Shown: positions 54,230-61,404 of the stretch, in pieces
Layout of the letters: the number at the start of each line of letters is the position of its first letter
How positions within the stretch are numbered: the stretch's first letter is position 1
Source of the DNA: CAVXEH01 sp963805305
GTDB lineage: Bacteria > Chloroflexota > Limnocylindria > QHBO01
Assembly: GCA_963805305.1 (NCBI GenBank)
Contig: CAWDTM010000005.1
Coordinates: 36,827 to 100,826, forward strand
Length of the DNA: 64,000 bases
Reading direction: 5' to 3'
Notes under the pieces: model-generated
The model's database searches: none
What the model was told of the DNA's origin: nothing
What the model saw: the letters and a program-made list of their open reading frames with translations, nothing else
Program-made: the position numbers and the translations under genes

Positions 54230-55693
54230 ATGACGAGCACAGATCCGAACCAGGCGCCGCTCCCGGCGTCCCCGAACGACTCCACACCGCCGCCGGACCC
54301 CTCCCCGGCGCCGATGCCATTTGCTGCGCCTCTCGCACCGGCCGCCCCGCGTCCGCGCGGATCCCTCGCCGGCTGGATCGTGGGGCTCGCACTGGCCGCC
54401 GTGCTCGGGACGCTGCTCTTCGTTGGCGGCTACCTGGCGGCTGGCGGCAACCGCACGACGGGGTGCTCCGCGCCGGCGCCGGCCTTCACCGCGTTCTGCG
54501 ATGCCTACGACAAGCTCAAGAGCGAGTACGTCGACCCGCTCGACGACTCGGTGCTCGCCGCAGGCGCCATCCAGGGGATGTTCCAGTTCGGCGTGCAGGA
54601 CCCGTTCAGTGGGTACATGGCCCCAACCCAGTACCAGCAGGCCCTCGGCGACCTCTCCGGAAAGTTCAGCGGGATTGGCGCGGAGATGTCGGTCAAGAAC
54701 ATCGCCAACCCAACCGATCTCGCCTCGTGCAGCACCCTGTCGGACAACTGCGTGCTCGTGGTCGTGAGCCCCATCTCCGGCTCCCCCGCCGAGAAGGCCG
54801 GCCTCCAGCCGGGTGACCTCGTGACCGCGGTGGACGGTACCAGCGTGAACGGCTCGTCGATCAACGACCAGATCACCAAGGTGCGCGGCAAGACCGGCAC
54901 CACGGTCACGCTCACGATCAAGCGCGACACGAAGACCTTCGACGTCACGATCACCCGGCAGGAGATCACGATGAAGGAGGTCGAAACCCGGCTGGTCGAC
55001 GGGCACATCGGCTACATCGCCCTGCACGGCTTCAGCGACTCGTCACCCGACCAGTTCCACGCGGCGCTGAAGGGCCTGCTCGACCAGGGCGCGAACCAGA
55101 TCGTCTTCGACCTGCGTGACAACCCCGGTGGCTACATCCTCTCCGCACAGAAGATCGCGTCCGAGTTCGTCAGCTCCGGGACCATCTTCACCCAGGAGTC
55201 CTCCGGCGGGAACGTCAAGACCTGGGACGCGGTCGGCGGCGGGCTGGCGACCAATCCCAAGATCCCGCTTGTCGTCCTCGTCAACGGCGGCAGCGCCTCC
55301 GCCTCGGAGATCGTCAGCGCCGCCCTCAAGGAGCTCGGTCGCGCCACGATCGTCGGCGAGCACAGCTTCGGCAAGAACACGGTCCAGGTCTGGGCTCCGC
55401 TCGAGAACGGGGGCGGGGTCCGGATCACCATCAGCCGCTGGTTCCCGCCGGACCACGACAGCGTCCACCCCGACGGGGTCCAGCCGACCATCGCGGTGAC
55501 CATCCCGGCCGGGACAGCGCCTGAGAAGGACCTTGTCCTTGACCGGGCGGTCGCCTACCTCGGGAGCCTGACCGGGGGGACCGCACCCTCGCCGCTGCCG
55601 TCCGGCAGCCCGACGGCGCTGGCCCCTTCCGGCGGTCTCTCCTCCATCATGCTGAGCTGGGACGACCGGGCCCTGCGCGCAGGCATTGCGTAG
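54230..55693 (+). CDS. ctpA: S41 family C-terminal processing peptidase
   Basis: This membrane-anchored, extracytoplasmic tail-specific Ser protease has 487 residues. A Pro-rich cytoplasmic N-terminus (residues 1-45) is followed by a membrane helix WIVGLALAAVLGTLLFVGG. The PDZ domain contains SPAEKAGLQPGDLVTAVDG. The catalytic core has DLRDNPGGYILSAQKIA, the nucleophile Ser in VLVNGGSASASEIVSAALKE and the Lys in IVGEHSFGKNTVQ. Ctp proteases process or degrade exported proteins. It lies upstream of the smpB leader region. Confidence 0.95.
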   Translation: MTSTDPNQAPLPASPNDSTPPPDPSPAPMPFAAPLAPAAPRPRGSLAGWIVGLALAAVLGTLLFVGGYLAAGGNRTTGCSAPAPAFTAFCDAYDKLKSEYVDPLDDSVLAAGAIQGMFQFGVQDPFSGYMAPTQYQQALGDLSGKFSGIGAEMSVKNIANPTDLASCSTLSDNCVLVVVSPISGSPAEKAGLQPGDLVTAVDGTSVNGSSINDQITKVRGKTGTTVTLTIKRDTKTFDVTITRQEITMKEVETRLVDGHIGYIALHGFSDSSPDQFHAALKGLLDQGANQIVFDLRDNPGGYILSAQKIASEFVSSGTIFTQESSGGNVKTWDAVGGGLATNPKIPLVVLVNGGSASASEIVSAALKELGRATIVGEHSFGKNTVQVWAPLENGGGVRITISRWFPPDHDSVHPDGVQPTIAVTIPAGTAPEKDLVLDRAVAYLGSLTGGTAPSPLPSGSPTALAPSGGLSSIMLSWDDRALRAGIA

Positions 55694-55698
55694 GGGCA

Positions 55699-55727
55699 TT
55701 GCCGAGCGGACGCCGGGCTGCTAGCAT
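55699..55727 (+). promoter_or_regulatory. predicted promoter of the small RNA/leader upstream of smpB
   Basis: TTGCCG (55699-55704) and TAGCAT (55722-55727) are exactly 17 nt apart, directly after the protease gene. Transcription would start near 55734. Confidence 0.6.
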
Positions 55728-55755
55728 CTCGCGCAACGAAAGGAGGTGGTGTGCA

Positions 55756-55797
55756 GTGAGTAGTCCCTGTCACGCCACCACCGAGGCGGTGCGATAA
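55756..55797 (+). CDS. possible 13-residue leader peptide
   Basis: The GTG start lies 9 nt after AAAGGAGGTG, which matches ten bases of the anti-Shine-Dalgarno tail of 16S rRNA. The product would be MSSPCHATTEAVR. Codons 6-8 form the 3' arm of the hairpin holding the Shine-Dalgarno, so ribosome movement would change the fold. Whether it is translated is unknown. Confidence 0.4.
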   Translation: MSSPCHATTEAVR

Positions 55798-55824
55798 CCA
55801 CACCCTTCGCGTGGTAGCGAGGTG

Positions 55825-55851
55825 AGAGCCGGCTGAAACGGCCGGCTCTTT
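55825..55851 (+). terminator. terminator-like hairpin before smpB
   Basis: AGAGCCGGC and GCCGGCTCT form a perfect 9-bp stem around a 7-nt loop, followed by TTTCC. The U tract is short. It lies 64 nt before the smpB ATG. Confidence 0.6.
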
Positions 55852-55915
55852 CCATGCCCGCCGGCGCCCGCCCCGTCACCCTCCCCGCGCCACCACCACC
55901 GCAGCACCCAGACCG

Positions 55916-56380
55916 ATGCCCGAACAGACGATTGCCCTCAACCGCCGAGCGCGCCACGAGTACGCCGTCAGCGAGACGCTGGAGGCGGGCCTGGTGCTGA
56001 CCGGGACCGAGATCAAGTCGATTCGGGCCGGGCGGGTCAACCTGGCCGAGGCATACGCCCGGATCGAGCACGGCGAGGCGTGGCTGATCGGTGCGCACAT
56101 TGCCCCCTACGAGCAGGGCAACCGCTTCAACCACGAGCCACGCCGGACGCGCAAGCTGCTCCTGCACCGCGACCAGATCGCCGAGCTGGTGGGTCTCACC
56201 CAGGCCAAGGGCCAGACCCTGGTCCCGCTGCGCCTCTACATCCGAAACGGGCGCGCCAAGGTCGAGCTGGGTCTCGCCCGCGGCAAGAAGACGCATGACA
56301 AGCGCCGGACCATCGCCGAGCGGGACCAGCGCCGCGAGCTCGAGCGCGAGGCCAAGACCAGCGGGCGCATCAAGCTCTAG
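55916..56380 (+). CDS. smpB: SsrA-binding protein SmpB
   Basis: SmpB binds tmRNA and mimics the anticodon arm in trans-translation. It has 154 residues. Typical segments are LNRRARHEYAVSETLEAGLV, GTEIKSIRAGRVNLAEAYAR and PHxxG-like IAPYEQGNRFNHEPRRTRKL, with the C-terminal tail KKTHDKRRTIAERDQRR that enters the mRNA channel. Its partner ssrA is about 1 kb downstream on the same strand. There is little sign of a ribosome binding site. Confidence 0.97.
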   Translation: MPEQTIALNRRARHEYAVSETLEAGLVLTGTEIKSIRAGRVNLAEAYARIEHGEAWLIGAHIAPYEQGNRFNHEPRRTRKLLLHRDQIAELVGLTQAKGQTLVPLRLYIRNGRAKVELGLARGKKTHDKRRTIAERDQRRELEREAKTSGRIKL

Positions 56381-56447
56381 GGGCCGATGGCGCGCGACTC
56401 CGGTGCGGGACGCGCGAATCGGTCTCAGAAGTGCCCGCTCCCCGGGC

Positions 56448-57284
56448 TCAGTGCGGGACGAACCACGTGACAGGCCGCTCCGGGTCGGCGGCCACCACCA
56501 GGACCGTCCCGCGCAGGAGATCCATGCCGATGACACCCTGCACGCCGCCGTGCGCCTCTGCCGTGACGAACAACGAGCCGATGCGCAGCGCCGCGTCCCC
56601 GACCTGCAGGCGGGCTCCCTCCACGACGCCGGCCCGCATCTGCCGTCCGCCCAGCGCCCGACCGCTGACGGCATCGCCGGCGAGGGTCATTCCCGGCAGA
56701 GCGCCCGCGACGAAGGACGTGGAGCGCGCGCCCGAGTCGACGAGGGTCAGTACCTCGGGATGGCCTTCCACGGCGGCCTGAACGAGGATCGTGGTGTCCG
56801 ACCCGTCCCGTGCGAGGTGGACCGGATGCAGCGACGGATGGCGACGTTGCACGTCGGCCAGGATGGCGTCGGGCGGATCGTCGACCACGGAGAGCGCCTG
56901 CGACGCCAGGTCCAGGACGACCCACGCCGAGGGATGCAGCGCCTGCGGGCTCAGGAAGCCGCCGATCCCCCACCCGGAGAATGGTGGTGGTCCCTCAATG
57001 GCCGGCGCGCCGTCAAGCGGGAGCTGCCACCCCGCGACGCTGGCTTCCGCATGGTCGATGCGCCACGACGGGACGGCGTCGCCGGCGGCATCGGTTCCAG
57101 GCTCGTCAGCCTCGAGGCGGAGACCGGCCCGCCGTGCGAGATCCACGGTGAGGACGTGCTCGGAGGCCCCCGTATCGCAGATCAGGCGGGTCGATACGCC
57201 GCCCACCTCGGCGAGGACCATGGGCGCGTGGGTGGTCGTGCCGTCGTCGGTGCTGAACGTGAGGGCGGTGCTGAACAGCTCCAT
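56448..57284 (-). CDS. retropepsin-like aspartic protease, two-domain
   Basis: In this 278-residue protein, two copies of the D-T/S-G motif, LICDTGASEHVL (near residue 37) and TLVDSGARSTSF (near 182), each start a retropepsin-type half. The hydrophobic-hydrophobic-Gly partners appear in QGVIGMDLLRGTV near the end. A single chain would form the pseudo-dimeric active site, as in pepsin. It has no signal peptide, so it is probably cytoplasmic. It lies between smpB and ssrA on the opposite strand. The substrate is unknown. Confidence 0.8.
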   Translation of the reverse strand: MELFSTALTFSTDDGTTTHAPMVLAEVGGVSTRLICDTGASEHVLTVDLARRAGLRLEADEPGTDAAGDAVPSWRIDHAEASVAGWQLPLDGAPAIEGPPPFSGWGIGGFLSPQALHPSAWVVLDLASQALSVVDDPPDAILADVQRRHPSLHPVHLARDGSDTTILVQAAVEGHPEVLTLVDSGARSTSFVAGALPGMTLAGDAVSGRALGGRQMRAGVVEGARLQVGDAALRIGSLFVTAEAHGGVQGVIGMDLLRGTVLVVAADPERPVTWFVPH

Positions 57285-57319
57285 CGGGAGATCTTGGCCG
57301 ATGGCGACTAGAACAGGTG

Positions 57320-57348
57320 TTCACATGGGGGTATCGGTCTGATAGAAT
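57320..57348 (+). promoter_or_regulatory. ssrA promoter
   Basis: TTCACA (57320-57325) and TAGAAT (57343-57348) have a 17-nt spacer. The mature tmRNA 5' end is about 18 nt downstream of the -10, consistent with short 5' processing by RNase P. Confidence 0.75.
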
Positions 57349-57365
57349 GGGTCCGTTCGGTTCGT

Positions 57366-57728
57366 GGGGATGTCAGGTTTCGACAGGGCTCAGGGACCGG
57401 AGATCGCAGGTCGAGGTCGCCCGCAGGCCTCGTTAAACCGCGGGCAAAGCCAGTAACTGGCAACAACAGTTACGCCCTCGCCGCTTAGTCGGTGAGCATC
57501 GACACCGTCCCCCCTCCCCGGACGGTGAAGATGTCATCAGGGGAGGTGCGGCGTCGCCGACTCCGGTGAGCGACGTCAAAGAGCCGAGAGGCAGCACCGG
57601 ATAGCAAGCGGAGCACCCCGCCGGTCGGGGGCCCGCAACGCGAAGCGCAAGTAGGCCGGAAATACCTGTAGGAAGTCTCCGGCGACTCGGTTCTGGACGG
57701 GGAGTTCGATTCTCCCCCATCTCCACCA
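57366..57728 (+). ncRNA. ssrA: transfer-messenger RNA (tmRNA)
   Basis: The 363-nt RNA begins GGGGATGTCAGGTTTCGACA and ends with a T-arm (GGGGAGTTCGATTCTCCCC) and an encoded CCA. The 5' GGGGATG pairs with 3' CATCTCC and has the G3-U70 wobble recognised by alanyl-tRNA synthetase. The resume ORF at 57459-57488 reads GNNSYALAA then TAG, a normal ClpXP-type degradation tag ending ALAA. It is a one-piece, not permuted, tmRNA. SmpB, its partner, is encoded upstream. Confidence 0.97.
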
Positions 57729-57737
57729 TCCCTCGAC

Positions 57738-57777
57738 CGTTTACCCGTCGCGGGGCGGCTGTCGAGCCGGGTGAACG
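57738..57777 (+). terminator. hairpin downstream of ssrA, possible terminator
   Basis: CGTTTACCCG (57738-57747) pairs with CGGGTGAACG (57768-57777), with one wobble and a 20-nt loop. No U tract follows. The remaining sequence up to 57930 holds no gene that can be supported; the 12-mer-like segment CGTGCTTCCA/TTGTGCTTCCA occurs twice there. Confidence 0.35.
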
Positions 57778-57930
57778 TCCGCCTAGTCTGCGCGTCTCGT
57801 GCTTCCAGGTAACAACCTGCATCTTGTGCTTCCACCCGGCGCAGAAGGGCACCCAGGAAGTAGACGACGAAGAGCGCAGATGTCGCCGGGGCCAGTCGCC
57901 TGCGGATCTCGGTTGTGCGAGCATCGCCGC

Positions 57931-58237
57931 ATGCGTGATCAGCTCGTCGCCAAGCTGCGACCCGACCGCTTCACAGCGATGAGCGGCAAGATGGCCGCGG
58001 TAGTGGGTTACATCCTCGACGAGCCCTTCAGCGAGCCCGCGATCAGCGAGCTGGTGGTGACCTCTGACGGTTTCGTCTTGGCCCAGGCCGAAGGCGAGGG
58101 TCGGCGCCGACGACATGCTCGGGACCGAGAAAGACTTGAACCGCAACCTGCTCATTCTCATTCAGGCGGCGGGTCTCGCGACTTTCATGCTCCGCTCGAC
58201 ACGCGCGCGCGGGCCAAGCATGCCACCGCCGGACTAG
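57931..58237 (+). pseudogene. small hypothetical gene interrupted by a frameshift
   Basis: The ATG frame MRDQLVAKLRPDRFTAMSGK, then GYILDEPFSEPAISELVVTS and DGFVLAQAEGEG, runs out of sense near 58105. One base later the next frame continues naturally as VGADDMLGTEKDLNRNLLIL, then IQAAGLATFML, ending at a TAG (58235-58237). The 307-bp span is one base over 102 codons. It may be a sequencing error or a real decay. No family is recognised. It is soluble and possibly helical. Confidence 0.5.
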
Positions 58238-58273
58238 GCATGGATTGCCGGACTGCCACGGGCGGGACGGATC

Positions 58274-58302
58274 TTGACGTACCTCGCAAAGCGAGGTACT
58301 AC
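58274..58302 (+). promoter_or_regulatory. padR promoter
   Basis: TTGACG (58274-58279) and TACTAC (58297-58302) are 17 nt apart. The padR GTG is 6 nt after the -10, so the transcript would be leaderless. Confidence 0.6.
58279..58299. promoter_or_regulatory. PadR operator palindrome
   Basis: GTACCTCGC-AAA-GCGAGGTAC is a perfect 9-bp inverted repeat that fills the spacer between the -35 and -10. It fits the GTAC-ended palindromes bound by PadR dimers and implies strong autorepression. Confidence 0.75.
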
Positions 58303-58308
58303 ATTCCC

Positions 58309-58638
58309 GTGCTTCGTTCCCAGCTGCTGAAGGGCACTGTCCCCTTCCTCGTCCTGAGCGTTCTCGCCGACGGCGAGCTGTACGGATACGAGGTCGCCCA
58401 GCGCATCCGCGAGCGATCCGGTGCGTTGCTTAACCCCAGTGAGGGAACGTTGTACCCGACCCTCCATCGACTGGAGCGGGAAGGCGCGGTCGCGGCCGAA
58501 TGGCGCAGTGGCGAGCGGGGCCCGCGGCGCCGCTACTACCGATTGACCCCGGTGGGGCACGGCCGCCTGGCCGCCGCGCGTGACGAGTGGGACGCGTTCA
58601 GCGGAATGGTCCGAGCGGTGTCGAGGCATGCGGACTGA
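58309..58638 (+). CDS. PadR family transcriptional regulator
   Basis: This 109-residue winged-helix repressor has VLRSQLLKGTVPFLVLSVLA, then GELYGYEVAQRIRERSGALL, and the recognition and wing motif LNPSEGTLYPTLHRLEREGA with YYRLTPVGHGRL. The GTG at 58309 follows the promoter directly; a longer in-frame reading would cross the operator. It is coupled to the next gene (TGATG), a membrane protein with a HAAS-like head. This pairing is common for PadR regulators. Confidence 0.93.
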   Translation: MLRSQLLKGTVPFLVLSVLADGELYGYEVAQRIRERSGALLNPSEGTLYPTLHRLEREGAVAAEWRSGERGPRRRYYRLTPVGHGRLAAARDEWDAFSGMVRAVSRHAD

Positions 58639-59855
58639 TGAACGCGCGGGCGAGATTCCTGGCGGCGGTAGCGGAGCGGCTGACGCTGCCCGAGGACGTT
58701 CGCTGGGAGGTCCTAGAGGAGCTTGCGGCCCACCTTACCGATGCTGTCGATGACCTCGTCGCCCGCGGTGCGACGCCAGAGCAGGCGGAGACGGAGGCCA
58801 TCGCGCGGCTGGGGCCGCCCGACCTCCTGGCGCGCGAGCTCGCCCAGGCGCACCGACCGCCGGTTCGGGTCCTGGCCGCCGCGGGCGCCGGGACCATCTC
58901 GGCCGTCGGGACCGGCGCCGTCGGAGTCGTGCTGGCGACCTTCTGTGTCGTCGTCGGCGCGATGCTGCTGATGGCCCTCGTCCGCGCGGCGGCCGGCTGG
59001 GTCGGGGTGACCCTAGCCCTGAACTGGGCCGGCGGCTGGAACACGCTGCTGACGGCCATCGCCCTGGACGCCGGTGCGCTGCTCGCCGGGGCGGCTGCGG
59101 TGCGCGCCGCGGCGCTGGCTGGCTGGCGCTCCGTGTCCGATGTCCGCACGCCGGTCGCTTTGGTCGGCGGCGCGGTCGTCGGCTGGATCGTGCTGGTGGT
59201 CCTCTCTCAGGCATTGAACTGGGCGAGTGTTGCCGCGCTGCTGCTGGTGCCCGTCTCCTTCGCCCTCGGAACACGCCTCGACCGCCTGCAGCTTCCAAAC
59301 ATCGGGATGGTCGTCGCCGCAGTGCTCGTCGGCCTGCTCGCTACGACGGGCCTTTTCTTGGCGACGTCGCAGAGCGGGGATGGCGAGGCGGTACCGCAGA
59401 CCTGGAACCCGTCTGCAGCGGGAGACGTGATCGCGCCGTGGTGGCAGGACCCATCTGCGGGCGGCCCGGTCTGGTTCAGCGGGGGGAGCGCCAATTACTT
59501 TCAGGCCGGGGTGGTTGACCTGCAGCTGACCGCAGGCAACGCCGCCCAGGTCGCGTACTTCCACGACTACCGCCTGGAGGCCTGGCGCAGTCAGTCGCCG
59601 GAGGGGTCATCGGCACTCGTTCCCGACCAGACAGGCCCCTTTGCGTTCGCTCCGGCGACGCCCGAGGGAAACAACGTCGCGGGAACCCTGTACTTCGACC
59701 GGACGCCGGACATTGACTGGGCGCAGGTAGCCGTGACGGCGGTGGCACCCGATGGCAGGCGCTATCTGCTGTCCGTGTCGGGACCGGGCCCGGTCGAGTT
59801 CCACGGCAGCGTCTGGGATTGGTTCGCAGCCATGCTTGCGCCGGCCGCTGCGTAG
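58638..59855 (+). CDS. HAAS-like signalling domain membrane protein
   Basis: This 405-residue protein has residues 1-70 forming a helical domain (LTLPEDVRWEVLEELAAHLT, then GATPEQAETEAIARLGPPD) as in the HAAS or permease prefix domain usually linked to PadR. About six membrane helices follow (for example VGVVLATFCVVVGAMLLMA and VVGWIVLVVLSQALNW). The C-terminal ectodomain of about 150 residues starts at SQSGDGEAVPQTW and is of unknown fold. It overlaps the padR stop and is likely repressed by PadR. Confidence 0.8.
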   Translation: MNARARFLAAVAERLTLPEDVRWEVLEELAAHLTDAVDDLVARGATPEQAETEAIARLGPPDLLARELAQAHRPPVRVLAAAGAGTISAVGTGAVGVVLATFCVVVGAMLLMALVRAAAGWVGVTLALNWAGGWNTLLTAIALDAGALLAGAAAVRAAALAGWRSVSDVRTPVALVGGAVVGWIVLVVLSQALNWASVAALLLVPVSFALGTRLDRLQLPNIGMVVAAVLVGLLATTGLFLATSQSGDGEAVPQTWNPSAAGDVIAPWWQDPSAGGPVWFSGGSANYFQAGVVDLQLTAGNAAQVAYFHDYRLEAWRSQSPEGSSALVPDQTGPFAFAPATPEGNNVAGTLYFDRTPDIDWAQVAVTAVAPDGRRYLLSVSGPGPVEFHGSVWDWFAAMLAPAAA

Positions 59856-59939
59856 GCCACGATCGCCGCGGGGCGCAACGCAAGGAGGAACCACGCCCAT
59901 ACTCTGCGCGTCTTCCTGGGCATGAGGGGAAACTGACGA

Positions 59940-60905
59940 GTGGCGTGGTTCGGGAGCAGGGCGTTGCGTGCTGCGCCATGGCTCGCCCTGTCGCTGGTGA
60001 TCGCGTCCTGCTCGTCTGCAAGCGGTCCGTCAGCCCCGAGGGGCGCCGTCTCACCAGAGCCAACGGCTGAGGCCCCCGGGTTGGCCCACTTCAGCCAAGA
60101 CGAGTGGGCCTTCGACTGCCCCGCGGCCTGGCGCTACTACCCTATCGAGGGCTTCATCTTCTCCTTCTACAGCGTGCTGGGCTACCTGGCCAGCACACCG
60201 GTTGACACCAGCAAGGTCTGCCAGCGCACTGAGAACTCGATCTCATGCAACGCCCACGGCTACGATCTGCCGCCGGGCAACGTGGTGATCACCATCGGCA
60301 ACGGCGGCATGCCGATGAGCGACCCGGTCGCCTTCTTCGACCATCCTGCCGACGGGACGCGAATCGAGGTGGGCGGCATGGCGGCGATCTTCAGCGAGGA
60401 CCAGCAGGCGTCTGACCACGTCCTCCTCACCTGGAAGATCCAGCGCCCAGGCTCCATCGACAACTGGGTCCAGCTCGACGCCGACATCCGCGGCCCCGGC
60501 CTGGATGCCCTGCGTGCCCAGGTGAACGATCTGGTCGCCAGCCTCCGATTCACGCCCGCCCCGACGCCGATCTCCAGCGATCTTGCCGTCGCCCAGAGCG
60601 TCGCCCGCAAGGCGATGGCCGAGCTGAAGAGTGACGCCGCCTACGCCTGTTTCCCGGATGAGGCCGGCACGTCACAGCAGACGACGATCACCGCGATGCC
60701 GAACGGCCCCACCCTCTCGAGCCCGGTGCCAGTGACCTGCTCGGTGGCCATCACTCTCACCGACATCGGCGTCTGGAAGCTCGACCTCACCATCTCCTGG
60801 GAGGCGTCCGGCAACCGCCAGGTGGGATCGAACATCACCACCGAATGGCTGGCACCAGACGGCTCCCTCGGTGCCTCCACGGGCAGCGGCGGCTCTCCCG
60901 AATAG
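59940..60905 (+). CDS. hypothetical secreted lipoprotein
   Basis: This 321-residue protein (GTG start) has signal peptide MAWFGSRALRAAPWLALSLV followed by the lipobox IASC (Cys24) and a Pro/Ser-rich linker. The mature part includes HFSQDEWAFDCPAAWRYYPI and GGMAAIFSEDQQASDHVLLT, resembling proteins of the PsbP or DUF-type that carry an amphiphilic sandwich, but no family can be named. It is 84 nt downstream of the PadR-linked gene, with GGAGG in between (59884-59888) too far away to serve this start. Confidence 0.65.
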   Translation: MAWFGSRALRAAPWLALSLVIASCSSASGPSAPRGAVSPEPTAEAPGLAHFSQDEWAFDCPAAWRYYPIEGFIFSFYSVLGYLASTPVDTSKVCQRTENSISCNAHGYDLPPGNVVITIGNGGMPMSDPVAFFDHPADGTRIEVGGMAAIFSEDQQASDHVLLTWKIQRPGSIDNWVQLDADIRGPGLDALRAQVNDLVASLRFTPAPTPISSDLAVAQSVARKAMAELKSDAAYACFPDEAGTSQQTTITAMPNGPTLSSPVPVTCSVAITLTDIGVWKLDLTISWEASGNRQVGSNITTEWLAPDGSLGASTGSGGSPE

Positions 60906-60920
60906 CTGAAGGAGTTGGCG

Positions 60921-61244
60921 ATGGCGGTTCTCTCACCGGTTACGGCAGTGAGGCCGCATCACCGGCGCCGACGGGTCGTGATGGTGCCGCTGGCGCTCGT
61001 CGCCCTCTGGCTGGCTGTCGGCTTCCTGAGAGCGCCCGCGGTCGCGTCGGCCTGCTTCGGCCGACTGGAGAGCCCGAAGGTTGTCGGCGAGGTGACGACC
61101 TCCGCCTTCCCGGGGGTCCCGCCGTTCTGGATCGTATCGGTGCAGGGCACGGTCACAGAGCCATCGGGTACGACCTACACCGCCGCGCAGGTCTTCTGGG
61201 TCGAGCCCATTACGGGCTGGGTCCTGGCCGTCGCGGCCGGCTGA
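60921..61244 (+). CDS. small hypothetical secreted or membrane-anchored protein
   Basis: This 107-residue protein has a basic N-terminus (RPHHRRRRVV), then a hydrophobic helix MVPLALVALWLAVGFL ending near AVASACFG, which could be a signal peptide. The mature part (SPKVVGEVTTSAFPGVPPFW, then IVSVQGTVTEPSG) looks like a small beta-rich domain. AAGGAG lies 6 nt before the ATG at 60921. It is 15 nt after the lipoprotein gene and co-transcribed with it. Unknown family. Confidence 0.6.
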   Translation: MAVLSPVTAVRPHHRRRRVVMVPLALVALWLAVGFLRAPAVASACFGRLESPKVVGEVTTSAFPGVPPFWIVSVQGTVTEPSGTTYTAAQVFWVEPITGWVLAVAAG

Positions 61245-61261
61245 ACGCCTGTCCCGTGAGC

Positions 61262-61290
61262 CTAAGGGGGCTGTTCCGATCCCCTCTTAG
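61262..61290. terminator. hairpin between convergent genes
   Basis: CTAAGGGG (61262-61269) and CCCCTCTTAG (61281-61290) form a 9-bp stem with one bulged T. It could end transcription from the plus-strand cluster; there is no U tract. The rest of 61291-61404 shows no gene. Confidence 0.4.
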
Positions 61291-61404
61291 CTCTGCGGGC
61301 CCGGTGAAGCGCCCGCGCCGCACCTTCCACGCGCGCGGCTGCCCTCGGGGCTTGACATGCAAGGAAGCTCACAAAGGGTAAGTGTGTTCAACCGCGCGCG
61401 TCGC

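Larger units (their letters stand above)
55734..55853 (+). ncRNA. candidate structured leader or small RNA upstream of smpB
   Basis: About 120 nt are bounded by a predicted promoter and a terminator-like hairpin. Three stems are visible. GGTGGTGTG (55745-55753) pairs with CACGCCACC (55771-55779), holding part of the Shine-Dalgarno tract AAAGGAGGTG. ACCAC (55797-55801) pairs with GTGGT (55811-55815). The last stem is the terminator. A 13-codon ORF lies inside. It could act as an attenuator of smpB or as a separate small RNA. No named RNA family is recognised. Confidence 0.5.

Noticed and set aside
57729..57930. Attachment site or integrase next to ssrA
   Set aside because: No second copy of the ssrA 3' end and no integrase gene is visible within the window.
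61352..61380. TTGACA as a plus-strand promoter
   Set aside because: There is no -10 at 16-18 nt and no plus-strand gene downstream.
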